The notes under the pieces: model-generated
Databases searched by the model: none
What the model was told of the DNA's origin: nothing
Seen by the model: only the letters and a program-made list of their open reading frames with translations
Translations under genes and position numbers: made by a program
DNA from: Solwaraspora sp. WMMA2065
GTDB lineage: Bacteria; Actinomycetota; Actinomycetes; Mycobacteriales; Micromonosporaceae
Length of the DNA stretch: 64,000 nucleotides
Direction of reading: 5' to 3'
NCBI RefSeq assembly: GCF_030345075.1
Contig: NZ_CP128361.1
Coordinates: 1,426,001 to 1,490,000 of the forward strand
Shown: positions 53,508 through 62,407 of the stretch, in pieces
Position numbering within the stretch: position 1 is the first letter of the stretch
How the letters are laid out: each line of letters starts with the position of its first letter

Positions 53508-53723
53508 GATCGCGAGTTGGCCCTTCGTGCGGAACTCCGCGTGCGGGGCAGCCCGGTCCGCGCGGCGGTATCCGGGTCGGTGACTTGCTCGGCGGGGATC
53601 CACTGCCGGGCGGTGATCCGGGCGTGGCCGGTCCGTTCCCGCGCGTAGGCCAGGTAGACCGTGTTGATGCCTTTTGGAGACCCGACCGGCGCAGCCCATG
53701 TACTGCCGTTTCACCCCGGACAT
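53508..53723 (-). pseudogene. IS701-like DDE transposase remnant
   Basis: On the minus strand SGVKRQYMGCAGRVSK and, in another frame, INTVYLAYARERTGHARITA then RQWIPAEQVTDPDT, plus PHAEFRTKGQLAI, are pieces of an IS701-family DDE transposase core (normally QYTGTAGR.. and VYLAYA..). At least two frameshifts break it. It abuts the kinase fragment at about 53507, so its insertion or deletion removed the kinase 5' end. Confidence 0.6.
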
Positions 53724-53786
53724 CGCCGTACCCTGCGGGGCCGGCCCGAGTCGTTGCCGGGCCTGCCGTAACGCGCTGCCACTGGG

Positions 53787-53996
53787 GCCGGCGTCGCCGC
53801 TGGTGGTGCCCGGCCGCCCTCCGGTGTCGGTCTCGGCCTGCTTCACCCAGACCCGCAACGCCTCGGGATGGGCCCCGAGCTGGTCAGCGATCCGCCGGAT
53901 CGCGCCCACCGCGGACGCCGGGTCCCGGCGGGCCTCGACCGCCAACCGGGTCGCGCGCTCACGCAGCTCGTCGGAGTACTTCTTCGGTGCGGGCAT
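53787..53996 (-). pseudogene. IS3 family OrfA transposase remnant
   Basis: The first 70 residues from the ATG at 53996 are an IS3-type OrfA HTH: PAPKKYSDELRERATRLAVE, then GAIRRIADQLGAHPEALRVW and VKQAETDTGGRPGTTSGDA. The leucine-zipper part and OrfB are absent. A GGAGC site and leader precede it. Confidence 0.75.
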
Positions 53997-54082
53997 CGCT
54001 GGTGCTCCTTCCAGGTTTCGATGTCTCCATCAAACCCGGTGCGTGACACCCTGTTCACACGTTCGTTAGCAACGCCCCTACC

Positions 54083-54658
54083 TCAGCGGTTGGCGCCCGG
54101 CTTCCACAGGATGTCGCCCTGGTCCCGGTTGGCGTGGCGAGCCAGGATGAACAGCAGGTCCGAAAGCCGGTTAAGGTACTGGGCCGTGTCGCGGTTCATT
54201 GTGCCGGGGTACTCGGACAGGGCCTGCCAGGTGGAGCGTTCGGCGCGGCGGGCCACGGTACGGGCCTGGTGCAGGAACGCGGCGCCAGGTGTCCCGCCGG
54301 GCAGAACGAAGCTGCGCAGCTTGGTCAGGGCCTCGTTGTAGTGATCACACTGCCCTTCGAGGAAGGTAACGTACCCGACGTTGACGCGCAGCTGTGGCAT
54401 CGCGGGGTCGGGCGGGGAGGTCGGCGTGCACAGGTCGGCACCGACGTCGAACAGGTCGTTCTGGATGCGTTCCAGGAGGGTCCGCACGTCGGCGTCGAGG
54501 CCACCGACGGCGATCGCTACGCCGATGACCGAGTTCGTCTCGTCCACGTCGGCGTAGGCCTGCAAGCGGCTGTCGGTCTTGCCGACCCGGCTCATGTCGC
54601 CGAGAGCGGTCGTACCGGTGTCACCGGTCTTGGTGTAGATGCGGGTCAGGTTGACCAT
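54083..54658 (-). CDS. PduO-type cob(I)alamin adenosyltransferase
   Basis: This enzyme makes adenosylcobalamin from cob(I)alamin and ATP. The 191-residue helical protein has the N-terminal TRIYTKTGDTGTTALGDMSR (ATP-binding), AYADVDETNSVIGVA, LPGGTPGAAFLHQARTVARR and NRLSDLLFILARHAN, all PduO landmarks. It is the last gene of the long minus-strand operon, and its start overlaps the kinase stop by 13 bases. This may tie cobalamin supply to the radical SAM enzyme upstream. Confidence 0.93.
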   Translation of the reverse strand: MVNLTRIYTKTGDTGTTALGDMSRVGKTDSRLQAYADVDETNSVIGVAIAVGGLDADVRTLLERIQNDLFDVGADLCTPTSPPDPAMPQLRVNVGYVTFLEGQCDHYNEALTKLRSFVLPGGTPGAAFLHQARTVARRAERSTWQALSEYPGTMNRDTAQYLNRLSDLLFILARHANRDQGDILWKPGANR

Positions 54659-55578
54659 GGGTGCTCCTGTAGGGAGAGAGAGGCGGCGAACCGTTCGCCG
54701 AGTTCGCGGGCGTGGTCGGCGGCGGCCGGGCCACGCAGCGGATCCGGCGCTTCGGAGAGGAAGACCAGGGCGAGCATCAGGGCGGCGTCGAGGCGGCAGG
54801 CCAGCGTCGCCGGGTCGTCGTCGGGCGGGAGTGGGCTGGTGCGGACGTAGCCGTCGCGGATGTCGGCCAGGTCGAGTTCGTTTTCCGGGTAGCGGGCGTA
54901 CTCGATGAGCCGGCCGAACTCCACGGTGGCGTCGCCCAGCAGGGTGTTGGACCAGTCCAGCAGCGCCTCGACGCGGCCGTTGCACCGCCGGACGTTGGCG
55001 CTGCGCACGTCGAGGTGGACCAGCCCGGCCGTGCCGATCCGGTCGAGTGCCGCGCTCAGCGCGGACGCGGCCGGCGGTGCGGGCCAGTCACTGATCAGGC
55101 ATCCTACCTCGGCCCAGCGGCGCAGGACACGGGCGGTGAGCACCTGGGGAGTGCCGGTTTCCTCCGCTGCCACCGGAGTCAGCGGCGGTGGCGGGAGACG
55201 GTGCAGCCGGGCCAGGGTAGATCCGAGCAGGCGACCGTCGAGTCGGCTGCCGTCGTCGGGGACGTACCGCGCCATGAGCATGTCGGGTTCACCGTCGTGG
55301 TCGGACAGGTGCAACTCGATCGGCTCGGCCACCGCGAACCCGGCTGCGGCCAGATGCCGAGTGATCCGGTACTCCTGGATCAGCAAGTTCCGGACGTCCA
55401 CGTGCGGATCGTTGACGTTCGAGGAGAAGCGCTGCCCGGCCAGCCGCAGAGCGACCGGGCAGCCGTCGGGCGCCACTGCTCGGAAGACGGTGAACTCCAG
55501 GCCCTGGCCGACCAGTTGCAGATCGTCGAGCTTCCAGCGGGAGGTGAGGTGAGCGCGCAGGACATCGTGTTCGGTCAT
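54646..55578 (-). CDS. APH-fold phosphotransferase in the LanB operon
   Basis: The 310-residue protein is a kinase-fold phosphotransferase: QGLEFTVFRAVAPDGCPVAL (ATP site), LIQEYRITRHLAAAG, then GLVHLDVRSANVRRCNGRVE (catalytic loop HLDVRSANV) and ALLDWSNTLLGDATVEFGRL. The substrate is unknown. It could phosphorylate the pathway product (self-resistance) or an intermediate. It is eight bases from the MFS stop and overlaps the adenosyltransferase start. Confidence 0.82.
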   Translation of the reverse strand: MTEHDVLRAHLTSRWKLDDLQLVGQGLEFTVFRAVAPDGCPVALRLAGQRFSSNVNDPHVDVRNLLIQEYRITRHLAAAGFAVAEPIELHLSDHDGEPDMLMARYVPDDGSRLDGRLLGSTLARLHRLPPPPLTPVAAEETGTPQVLTARVLRRWAEVGCLISDWPAPPAASALSAALDRIGTAGLVHLDVRSANVRRCNGRVEALLDWSNTLLGDATVEFGRLIEYARYPENELDLADIRDGYVRTSPLPPDDDPATLACRLDAALMLALVFLSEAPDPLRGPAAADHARELGERFAASLSLQEHPWST

Positions 55579-55586
55579 CGGTTTCC

Positions 55587-56798
55587 TCAGCGGGTACGGG
55601 GGTCGCGCCGTAGCACGGGAACGACGGCCAGGCAGAGCACCAGTAGCAGCGCCCCGCCGGTAAGGAAGGCCGCGCGCGGGCCGGCGGCGTCACCGATCGC
55701 GCCCAGTGCGAGCGCGCCCACCGGCATCATGCCCCACGCGACCAGCCGGTATGCGCCCGTGGTGCGGCCTAACAGGTGGTCGGGGATCACGCCCTGGCGC
55801 AACGACACAGCTATGACATTCCACATCATAACCCCCATACCCGATGCGGCGTACGCCAGCGCCACCACGATCACCTCACGGGTGGCCGCCACTCCAACCC
55901 CGGCGAGGCCGATCAGTGCCAGGCTGGCGCCGAGTGTTGACGCACGGCCGAACCGCCGGGCGGCCCGCGCCGCGACCACACCGCCGAGTACCCCACCGAG
56001 CGCGCCGCCGGCCACCAGCGCGCCGTACGCCGCCGACGGCAGGTCCAGAACGTCGCGGACGAGTAAGACAAACACCGCGACTTGGCCGAGGTAAACCGCG
56101 TTGATGAGTCCGGCGGACACCGTGATCAGGCGCAGCAGCCGATCCCGGAGCAGAAATTCGATGCCCTGGCGGATCTCGGCCACCAGATCGGGCTTCGTCC
56201 TAGAGCCCGGATCCGGCCGGGCGTCCGGCAGCCCGCGCAGCACCAGCGCGGACCCGGCAAACGACACCGCGTCCAGTACGAAGGGCACCGTCCGGCCGAC
56301 CGCGAACAGCACCCCACCGAGTAGATGGCCCAGCAGGTCGCGGCCGATCGTCTGCACAGCGAACAGCCGGCCGTTGGCCGTCTCCAGATCCTCGGCAGCC
56401 ACCACTCGCGGCAGGTAGGCGAACGAGGCGCAGTCAAAGACCACCTCACCGATACCGAGCAGCAGCGCCACCCCCACCAGCGGCCAGAACGACATCCATC
56501 CCGCGATCAGCAGCAGCACCGCGGCGCTCATCGTCGCCATGCGCAGCACGTCGGCCAGTACCATCAGCCGGCGTCGCTCGACACGGTCGGCGTACACGCC
56601 CGCCGGCAGTCCGAACAGCAGCCAGGGAACGGTGGTGGCCGCAGTGACCACGGCCACCTGGAATCCGTCGTCGAGCACCGCAGCGGCCAGCAGCGGCAGC
56701 GCAGCGAACCGGACGCCGTCACCGACCCCGGAGACGCCAACCGCGGCCACCAGTCGCCGGTACGCCGTCCGCGACCTCATCGGGGCACCGGTCGTCAC
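55587..56798 (-). CDS. MFS exporter in the LanB operon
   Basis: The 403-residue protein has 12 predicted helices, motif A-like GLPAGVYADRVERRRLMVLA and the second-half ARAARRFGRASTLGASL, as in MFS_3 (enterobactin-exporter-like) carriers. The GTG start at 56798 overlaps the LanB-like stop (GTGA). It most likely exports the product of the operon. Confidence 0.87.
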   Translation of the reverse strand: MTTGAPMRSRTAYRRLVAAVGVSGVGDGVRFAALPLLAAAVLDDGFQVAVVTAATTVPWLLFGLPAGVYADRVERRRLMVLADVLRMATMSAAVLLLIAGWMSFWPLVGVALLLGIGEVVFDCASFAYLPRVVAAEDLETANGRLFAVQTIGRDLLGHLLGGVLFAVGRTVPFVLDAVSFAGSALVLRGLPDARPDPGSRTKPDLVAEIRQGIEFLLRDRLLRLITVSAGLINAVYLGQVAVFVLLVRDVLDLPSAAYGALVAGGALGGVLGGVVAARAARRFGRASTLGASLALIGLAGVGVAATREVIVVALAYAASGMGVMMWNVIAVSLRQGVIPDHLLGRTTGAYRLVAWGMMPVGALALGAIGDAAGPRAAFLTGGALLLVLCLAVVPVLRRDPRTR

Positions 56799-59347
56799 CC
56801 GTGCCACCCGGCCGAAAACAGCGCGCACCGAAGCTCGGTCGTGTACCGGACGCCGCCGGTCTCGAACCACCGCTCGTCCGGGGACGGCAGCATCTCGGAC
56901 ACCTCCAAAAGCCCCGCGCCGCGACGGGCGATCCGGCACAGCTGGCGTACCAGCAGCGGCGCCTCCCAGTCGACGTAGACGGGTTTGGGCTCACCGGGCG
57001 CCTTGACGAAGACGTGACGCGGCAGGCCCAACTCGGCGCGCAGCCGGCACGCCGCGAGATATTCCGCAGCGTCATCGGCGGCGATCCGGTCGCCGGAGAG
57101 GGTCACACCACGCAGCCGCTCGGACGGCACCCGCCAGGTCTCCCGTTGCAGGATCACCCGCCCGCACCGGATACGGGGCACGTGCGTCAGGGAGGCGGCC
57201 CGCAATGCCACGCCGCCGAAATGGCGCGGAAAGGCGAACGGTGACAGCGGATCCTGAAGGATGCTTGGGCCTCCGGCTGGCGGCGCCATCAGCCGCAACC
57301 GTCCCTCGACGTGGTGGGCCCGCAGTTCCAGGCGCCCGCCATTGATGATCAGGTACAGCTGGGTGGGCTGCAGAACCAGGTCGCGATCCTGCGCCGAACG
57401 CCCGAACACTTCGAGATCGTGGCAGGGGTAGACCAGCTGGGTGGAGGACTTGTCCGGGTGCCCGCGGGACAGGTTGACCAGGATCTCGTCGCCGTCGAGC
57501 AGCGACTGGTACCCCCGGTACACCTCCGGCAGCAGGCGCGGGTCGAGCTCCTGCACCAGGGGACCGAAGCTGGTGTGCGTGATTACTTCACGGACCGCAT
57601 GGCAGTCGCCGATCACGGCGGTGAACGCGCCGCGCGCCAACGCGGCCTGGCTCGGGGCGGCGAACAGGACATCGGGGTTGCACAACGCGGGCGGGTCGGC
57701 CGGGTGCGCCGCGATGATCCCCTCCAGTACGTCCCGGGGAACCACCACCTCCGGGCGGTCGGTGTCCGGCCCGATCAGCGCGTGCAGGATCACCTCGTCC
57801 AGCTCGACCAGTTCCGCCTCGATCGGCGCGCAGTCGCGGGCCAGCCGATCCAGGTCGGCGAACGAGCAGGCGTACAGGCGGTCAAGTGGCACCTCCACGC
57901 CGGTGCCGAACGTGTCGCGCACCCACCGGGTGAGCACCTCGCGTTCACGCCGCATCCGCAGGCGCGGCCCAGCCAGCACGAGCTCATAGACGACGGCGAG
58001 CTCGGTGGTGAGAAAGTCGGCCACGTCGGGTCCGATGGTCAGCCCGCGCAGCCGGCTGTGCGCCTCCTCGAACAGGATGCTGCGGTCGGCGTAGTGCAGG
58101 CCACTGTTGCGGTTGCCGGGCACCCCGGTCAGCTCCTCGAAACGCCGCTTGGCTGCGGTTAGCACGGCGGGGCGCTGGGCCGGGGGCGCGGCCGAGAAAT
58201 GCAGCAGGTCCTGTTCGAACGCGTCGACGGCGGCCAGCATCGGCGCGGCGTGCGCGGCGTCGTGAGGCAGCAGCTCCCGCAGGCGGCGCAGCGGCGCGGC
58301 GTCGCCGACCGGCACCTCGAACTCGGCCGTGAGCCACTTATCGTCCACGGCACGCCGCAAGACCTCCTCGAAAGGTTCCGGGAATGGCCATTCCGCGCGC
58401 AGGTCGGCGACGGTACGAGCGCCCACGGCGCGTTCCCACAGCCACTGTTCACCGGGTGTCACGTCCCAGTCGCCTTGCTGTCGAAAGTGCCACTCGGCGT
58501 CCAGACCGTCGCGGGTAGTGAAGGCGTACGCCTCGATGCGACCGTCACGTAGGAACGTGAGTGGTCGCCGGCGGGGCCGGACGTGGTCGAGCATGCCGGG
58601 CATCTCCCCGGCGGCGAGCGCGAGCCGTTCGGCCGCCCAGTGGGTGAAGAACGCTGTGCGCCGCAGCGGCCCTTCCCCCGTCCAGGTGATGCCGGGCGTC
58701 GTGCCGACCCGGCCCACCGTGAACGGGCCGAAATGCGAGTGTGTCTCGTTCTTGGTGGTGATCCGTTGCAGATACATGGTGAGTAGGTCGGTCATCTTGC
58801 GGGTGTGCCGTCCCGGCTCGCCGTGGTAGCCGTCCAGCCAGGCCGCAAGAGTGGGATAGGCGGCGTCGTTGGACAGCAGCAGCACCTGGCGCAGAGAGTC
58901 CTCGATGAAGGCCCGCGCCACCGCGTCGCCGGCGGCGTCAAGCCGTTCCCGGTGCTGGTCGCGGAACACCTGCCAGTCGGTGTGCAGCGCGGCGGCCGCG
59001 TCCCGGTACGCGCGTAACGGACCGCTCTCGGTGTCGGGCAGGGCGTCGAGTACCGGGGCGAGGTCCTCGGTGGTGATCGGGCGGAGCTGCCCGATCTCGG
59101 AGGCGAGTCGCTGCGTGCCAGCCTTACGGTGCCGGCGGAGCACCGCCTTGGCGGTGGCGGCCAGTTCGGCCAGACGCTCACGGCGTTCGGTCAGCGAGAC
59201 CGCCCGAGACGCCTGTTCGGCGTCGACAAGCGGATCGAGCATCTCCAGCGGATATCCCGCCTGCCGCAGCACGACGGTCGGCACCAGATGCCAGGCGTGG
59301 TCGGGCGCGTTCATCTCGACGCTTGCCGGATGTGTGTCAGTGGTCAT
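56795..59347 (-). CDS. LanB-like protein 1 (lantibiotic dehydratase N-terminal domain; PEARL-like)
   Basis: LanB proteins use glutamyl-tRNA or other aminoacyl-tRNA to modify peptides. This 850-residue protein has the LanB N-domain only and ends without a SpaB_C elimination domain. Landmarks are ITTKNETHSHFGPFTVGRVG (about 195-214), NRNSGLHYADRSILFEEAHS, and the C-terminal HVFVKAPGEPKPVYVDWEAP, LLVRQL and YTTELRCALFSAG. Size and motifs fit small LanBs such as peptide aminoacyl-tRNA ligases (PEARLs) or split glutamylating LanBs. The ATG overlaps the PHP stop (ATGA). A paralogue lies at the window edge. Confidence 0.82.
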   Translation of the reverse strand: MTTDTHPASVEMNAPDHAWHLVPTVVLRQAGYPLEMLDPLVDAEQASRAVSLTERRERLAELAATAKAVLRRHRKAGTQRLASEIGQLRPITTEDLAPVLDALPDTESGPLRAYRDAAAALHTDWQVFRDQHRERLDAAGDAVARAFIEDSLRQVLLLSNDAAYPTLAAWLDGYHGEPGRHTRKMTDLLTMYLQRITTKNETHSHFGPFTVGRVGTTPGITWTGEGPLRRTAFFTHWAAERLALAAGEMPGMLDHVRPRRRPLTFLRDGRIEAYAFTTRDGLDAEWHFRQQGDWDVTPGEQWLWERAVGARTVADLRAEWPFPEPFEEVLRRAVDDKWLTAEFEVPVGDAAPLRRLRELLPHDAAHAAPMLAAVDAFEQDLLHFSAAPPAQRPAVLTAAKRRFEELTGVPGNRNSGLHYADRSILFEEAHSRLRGLTIGPDVADFLTTELAVVYELVLAGPRLRMRREREVLTRWVRDTFGTGVEVPLDRLYACSFADLDRLARDCAPIEAELVELDEVILHALIGPDTDRPEVVVPRDVLEGIIAAHPADPPALCNPDVLFAAPSQAALARGAFTAVIGDCHAVREVITHTSFGPLVQELDPRLLPEVYRGYQSLLDGDEILVNLSRGHPDKSSTQLVYPCHDLEVFGRSAQDRDLVLQPTQLYLIINGGRLELRAHHVEGRLRLMAPPAGGPSILQDPLSPFAFPRHFGGVALRAASLTHVPRIRCGRVILQRETWRVPSERLRGVTLSGDRIAADDAAEYLAACRLRAELGLPRHVFVKAPGEPKPVYVDWEAPLLVRQLCRIARRGAGLLEVSEMLPSPDERWFETGGVRYTTELRCALFSAGWHG

Positions 59348-60279
59348 GTGCCTGCCTTGGTCACGCGGGCGGTCCGGCGCTCGTGCAGGGCGTCAACGAT
59401 CGCCATTGGGTCGGGGCCCACGACCGGGACCCGACCCGGCGTGGGCACCCAGGGTTTGAGCCGTGGGCCGTGATAGTCGGAGCCGGTCGTGGCGAGCAGG
59501 CCCACGGCCGCGCTGAGCTGTGCCAGCCGGGCACTGTCGGCCGGCCGGTGCCAGCTGGTCCACACTTCGATTCCGGCCAGGCCGGCGTCGGCCCAGGTGT
59601 CCAGCAGGACACGGCACGCGGCGTCGTCGCGTGCGGACAGCAGGGCCGCCGGGTGGGCCAGGACCGCCACGGCGCCGGCTTCGCCGATCCACGACAGGAC
59701 CTCGGTCAGTGCGGGCCGCCAGGGCGCGGGCACGTGCAGTGGCTGGCCCGGGCGGCACCAGTCCCGCGCGATGGCGCCGTACGTGCCGGGCCCGTAGATG
59801 GCGAACCGCGGGTCGTCGCCAGCGGTGCGGGCCAGCAGCGCCAGGTAGTCGCCCACGTAGGCGACCCGGTCGTCGCCGAGTGCGGCGTCGACGTCTTCCT
59901 CGGTGAGCGGCACCCCGATCGCCTGCACCCGCTCAATCCAGGCTCGCCACCAGGTGGCCTCGGCGTCGTGTACCGAGCGCACCCGCCGGGCGAAGGCGGC
60001 GTCGGCGGGGTCGACGAAGTATGCGAGGCAGTGCACCTCCTCACCCTCCCAATCGGCGGTGATCTCGCAGCCGGCCACGACGGTCGCCGCGCCACCCACC
60101 GCCGCGCTGAACGGCGCGATGCCGCTCATCGTGTTGTGGTCGGCCACCGCCACCACACGCAGGTCGGCAGCCAGGCAGTACGCCGCAGCCTGTGCTGGTG
60201 CGTCGTCACCGTCGGAACGCGAGGTGTGCACGTGCAGGTCGACCGGAGTGGCGACGGCCGACGGGACGCCACGGGTCAC
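59344..60279 (-). CDS. PHP domain hydrolase
   Basis: The 311-residue protein has PHP metal motifs VDLHVHTSRSDGDD (HxH), VVAVADHNTMSGI (DH), AGCEITADWEGEEVHCLAYF, AVLAHPAAL and a late TTGSDYHGP (DxH). It resembles RNase AM (YciV)-like or phosphoesterase PHP proteins that hydrolyse phosphoesters. In this operon it may remove a phosphate or nucleotide from an intermediate. GTG at 60279 overlaps the upstream stop (GTGA). Confidence 0.85.
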   Translation of the reverse strand: MTRGVPSAVATPVDLHVHTSRSDGDDAPAQAAAYCLAADLRVVAVADHNTMSGIAPFSAAVGGAATVVAGCEITADWEGEEVHCLAYFVDPADAAFARRVRSVHDAEATWWRAWIERVQAIGVPLTEEDVDAALGDDRVAYVGDYLALLARTAGDDPRFAIYGPGTYGAIARDWCRPGQPLHVPAPWRPALTEVLSWIGEAGAVAVLAHPAALLSARDDAACRVLLDTWADAGLAGIEVWTSWHRPADSARLAQLSAAVGLLATTGSDYHGPRLKPWVPTPGRVPVVGPDPMAIVDALHERRTARVTKAGT

Positions 60280-61325
60280 GACGGCATCGGTAGCGAACGC
60301 CGCCAGGCCGCGGACAGCCAGCGCTCGTACTCGGTACCCTCGGGCTTGTCGACCACCATGCACAGTGGTTCGAGGACGCGACCGGGCCCGCCCCGCAACC
60401 CACCGTGAATCATGGTTAGGTTGTGGCCGATCAGCAGGTCACAGTGTTCACCGGGGGCGGCGACCTCCCAGCGCTCGCGCAGCTCGCTCCACGTCGAACC
60501 GGTCGCCGACAGCATCATGTGGCAGAACAGGCGCGCGGCGTCGCCCTCGCATCGCCCGCACGCACAGCGCCGTGACAGCGGCACGGCGGCCGGGAAGCGC
60601 TCGGCGTCCGCCGAACTCAGCGGGCTCTCGCTATGGTGGAAGGACAGGCCGTGCCACATCGTCTCGCCCAACCCCAGCATCGCGCCATAGGAGGGGTAGG
60701 GGCAGCCGTGCTCCGGCTGGCGCAGCACGGCCGTACGCAGGTTCTCCCCCAGCCACCGGGCGGCCGTGACCGTGTCGTCGGCGTCCTTGATGCCCCGTGC
60801 GCCCAGCACCTCGTGCACGATCGAGATCCAGTCGTAGTACGTGGTGACGCTCAAGCCCTCGCCGGGGTCGGCCAGGAAGATCCCCTGGTACATCTTGTGC
60901 GCCGGGGTCGTGGTGTATCCGGTGGTCCCGAACTCACGCATGGCCGGGTCCCACTCGGGCATGTCCAGCCGGCTGGGCGTCAGGTAGGAGCAGTGCTGGC
61001 CGTCGTGGTGGGGTAGCAGGGTGCGGGTGAAGAATCCGGCCGGCACGTAGGTGCTCTGGGGCTTATCCACCTCCAGCCGCATGTCTGCGGGAGCACCGCG
61101 GAAAATCAGTGTCCGGCGGATCCGCTGTGCCAGATCCAGGGCGATCCGTCGGCTCTCATCGACGCCCAGCCGCAGCCGTCCGATCCGGAACACCGCGAAC
61201 CCGATGTCGTGCAGCAGGTCGACGGCCCGGCCGCTGAGCCGGTCGGCGAGGTCCGGACGTTCCCGCTCGGCGGCCGACGGCAGGTCGGAGCAGTCGATGA
61301 ATGCGGCGGCGGGGGCGAATCTCAT
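60276..61325 (-). CDS. Putative Fe(II)/2-oxoglutarate oxygenase
   Basis: I assign this by motif only. The 349-residue protein has H106-H-D108 in LLPHHDGQHCSYL (HxD), a distal H307 in NLTMIHGGLRGGPGR with R316 placed to hold 2-oxoglutarate, and a TauD/jelly-roll-like layout. It also has a Cys set at C254, C256 and C259 (RRCACGRC), unusual for the family and possibly a metal site. It lies between arginase and PHP genes with ATGA and GTGA overlaps, so it is surely part of the pathway. Hydroxylation or desaturation of an amino acid side chain is the likely role. Confidence 0.55.
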   Translation of the reverse strand: MRFAPAAAFIDCSDLPSAAERERPDLADRLSGRAVDLLHDIGFAVFRIGRLRLGVDESRRIALDLAQRIRRTLIFRGAPADMRLEVDKPQSTYVPAGFFTRTLLPHHDGQHCSYLTPSRLDMPEWDPAMREFGTTGYTTTPAHKMYQGIFLADPGEGLSVTTYYDWISIVHEVLGARGIKDADDTVTAARWLGENLRTAVLRQPEHGCPYPSYGAMLGLGETMWHGLSFHHSESPLSSADAERFPAAVPLSRRCACGRCEGDAARLFCHMMLSATGSTWSELRERWEVAAPGEHCDLLIGHNLTMIHGGLRGGPGRVLEPLCMVVDKPEGTEYERWLSAAWRRSLPMPS

Positions 61326-62407
61326 CGTTGCTCCTGAGTACTGCCGGGGGTCCAGGGTGCAAGTCCGGAGGGTTGCGAGTCGGTGCGGAACAGGAAGTTG
61401 AACAGCAGGTGCGCGGCGATCTGGGCGGTGCTGCCCGACGGGTCGTAGCGGGGGGAGACCTCGGCGATGTCGAGCGCGACGACGGGCAATGCGCGCAGTT
61501 CCTCGTACACGTCTAGCAGTTCGCCGACGCTGATGCCGCCCATGGTCACGTGCCCGGTGCCGGTGGCCGACGCGCTGTCGAGCACGTCGATGTCGAGCGA
61601 GATGTACACGGTATCGCATTGTTCTCCGAGCCGCGCGATCACCGGGGCAAGCGCGGCCGCCGCGCCGTCGCGGCGGATCTGGGCGCCGGGCACCACGTGG
61701 AAGCCCCGGTCGAGCAGGCTGCGGAACTGGTCGTACTTGGTGACATCACCGACGCCGACGAATGCGATGTCTTCGGGCCGGATGCCGGGAATCTCGCTGA
61801 TCCGGCGGGAGTTCGACCCGTGGTAGAGCGGCCCGTGCAGCACATTTACGTTGCCGAAGTCGAAGTGGTGGTCGATGTTGATGAATCCGAACCGCTTCGG
61901 GCCGTTGTCGAGCCGGCCGGCCCGGAACCCGGCGAACGTCGGGAACGTGCAGGAATGGTCGCCGTTGAGGAAGATAACGTGCGGGGCGGCGGCGCTGACC
62001 CGGCGTGCCTCGGCGGCGACCGCCTGGAACGTCTTGACCGTGTTGGTGGGGTAGGTGTGCAGGTCGCCCACGTCGGCGATCCGGGGTGCCCGGTAGCGAA
62101 AGGTGTCGCCGCGGCGGGTGTCCAGCATCTGCCACTCGCCGAGGCTGTTCAGGTAGCTGGCGAAGACCAGGCTTGCCTGGCGGATTGCCCGGGGGCCCTC
62201 GGCCGCGCCGGGTCGGGAGCTGGCCGTGCCGTCGAACGGTATGCCGGCCACGGCCCAGCCTTCCCCGCCGAGATCGGGGGTGGCGCCACGGGCGTCGGGC
62301 GCGCCGAACAGCGTACCCAGTCCCGCCCAGCCGGGCAGCGGGTCCTGTTCGAAGTCGTCAGGTTTGACGCTGTTCTGTAGGGCCTCAAAATCTGGTAGCT
62401 CGCTCAT
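61322..62407 (-). CDS. Arginase/agmatinase family hydrolase
   Basis: Ureohydrolases split guanidino groups to amine and urea with two Mn2+. The 361-residue protein has FLNGDHS (H151), FINIDHHFDFG (D179, H181, D183) and YISLDIDVLD (D272, D274), so both metal sites are intact. The N-terminus (about 45 residues) is longer than usual. Substrate choice cannot be read. In a peptide-modifying operon a peptide arginase (Arg to Orn) or an agmatine-like guanidino substrate is possible. The ATG overlaps the radical SAM stop (ATGA). Confidence 0.88.
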   Translation of the reverse strand: MSELPDFEALQNSVKPDDFEQDPLPGWAGLGTLFGAPDARGATPDLGGEGWAVAGIPFDGTASSRPGAAEGPRAIRQASLVFASYLNSLGEWQMLDTRRGDTFRYRAPRIADVGDLHTYPTNTVKTFQAVAAEARRVSAAAPHVIFLNGDHSCTFPTFAGFRAGRLDNGPKRFGFINIDHHFDFGNVNVLHGPLYHGSNSRRISEIPGIRPEDIAFVGVGDVTKYDQFRSLLDRGFHVVPGAQIRRDGAAAALAPVIARLGEQCDTVYISLDIDVLDSASATGTGHVTMGGISVGELLDVYEELRALPVVALDIAEVSPRYDPSGSTAQIAAHLLFNFLFRTDSQPSGLAPWTPGSTQEQR

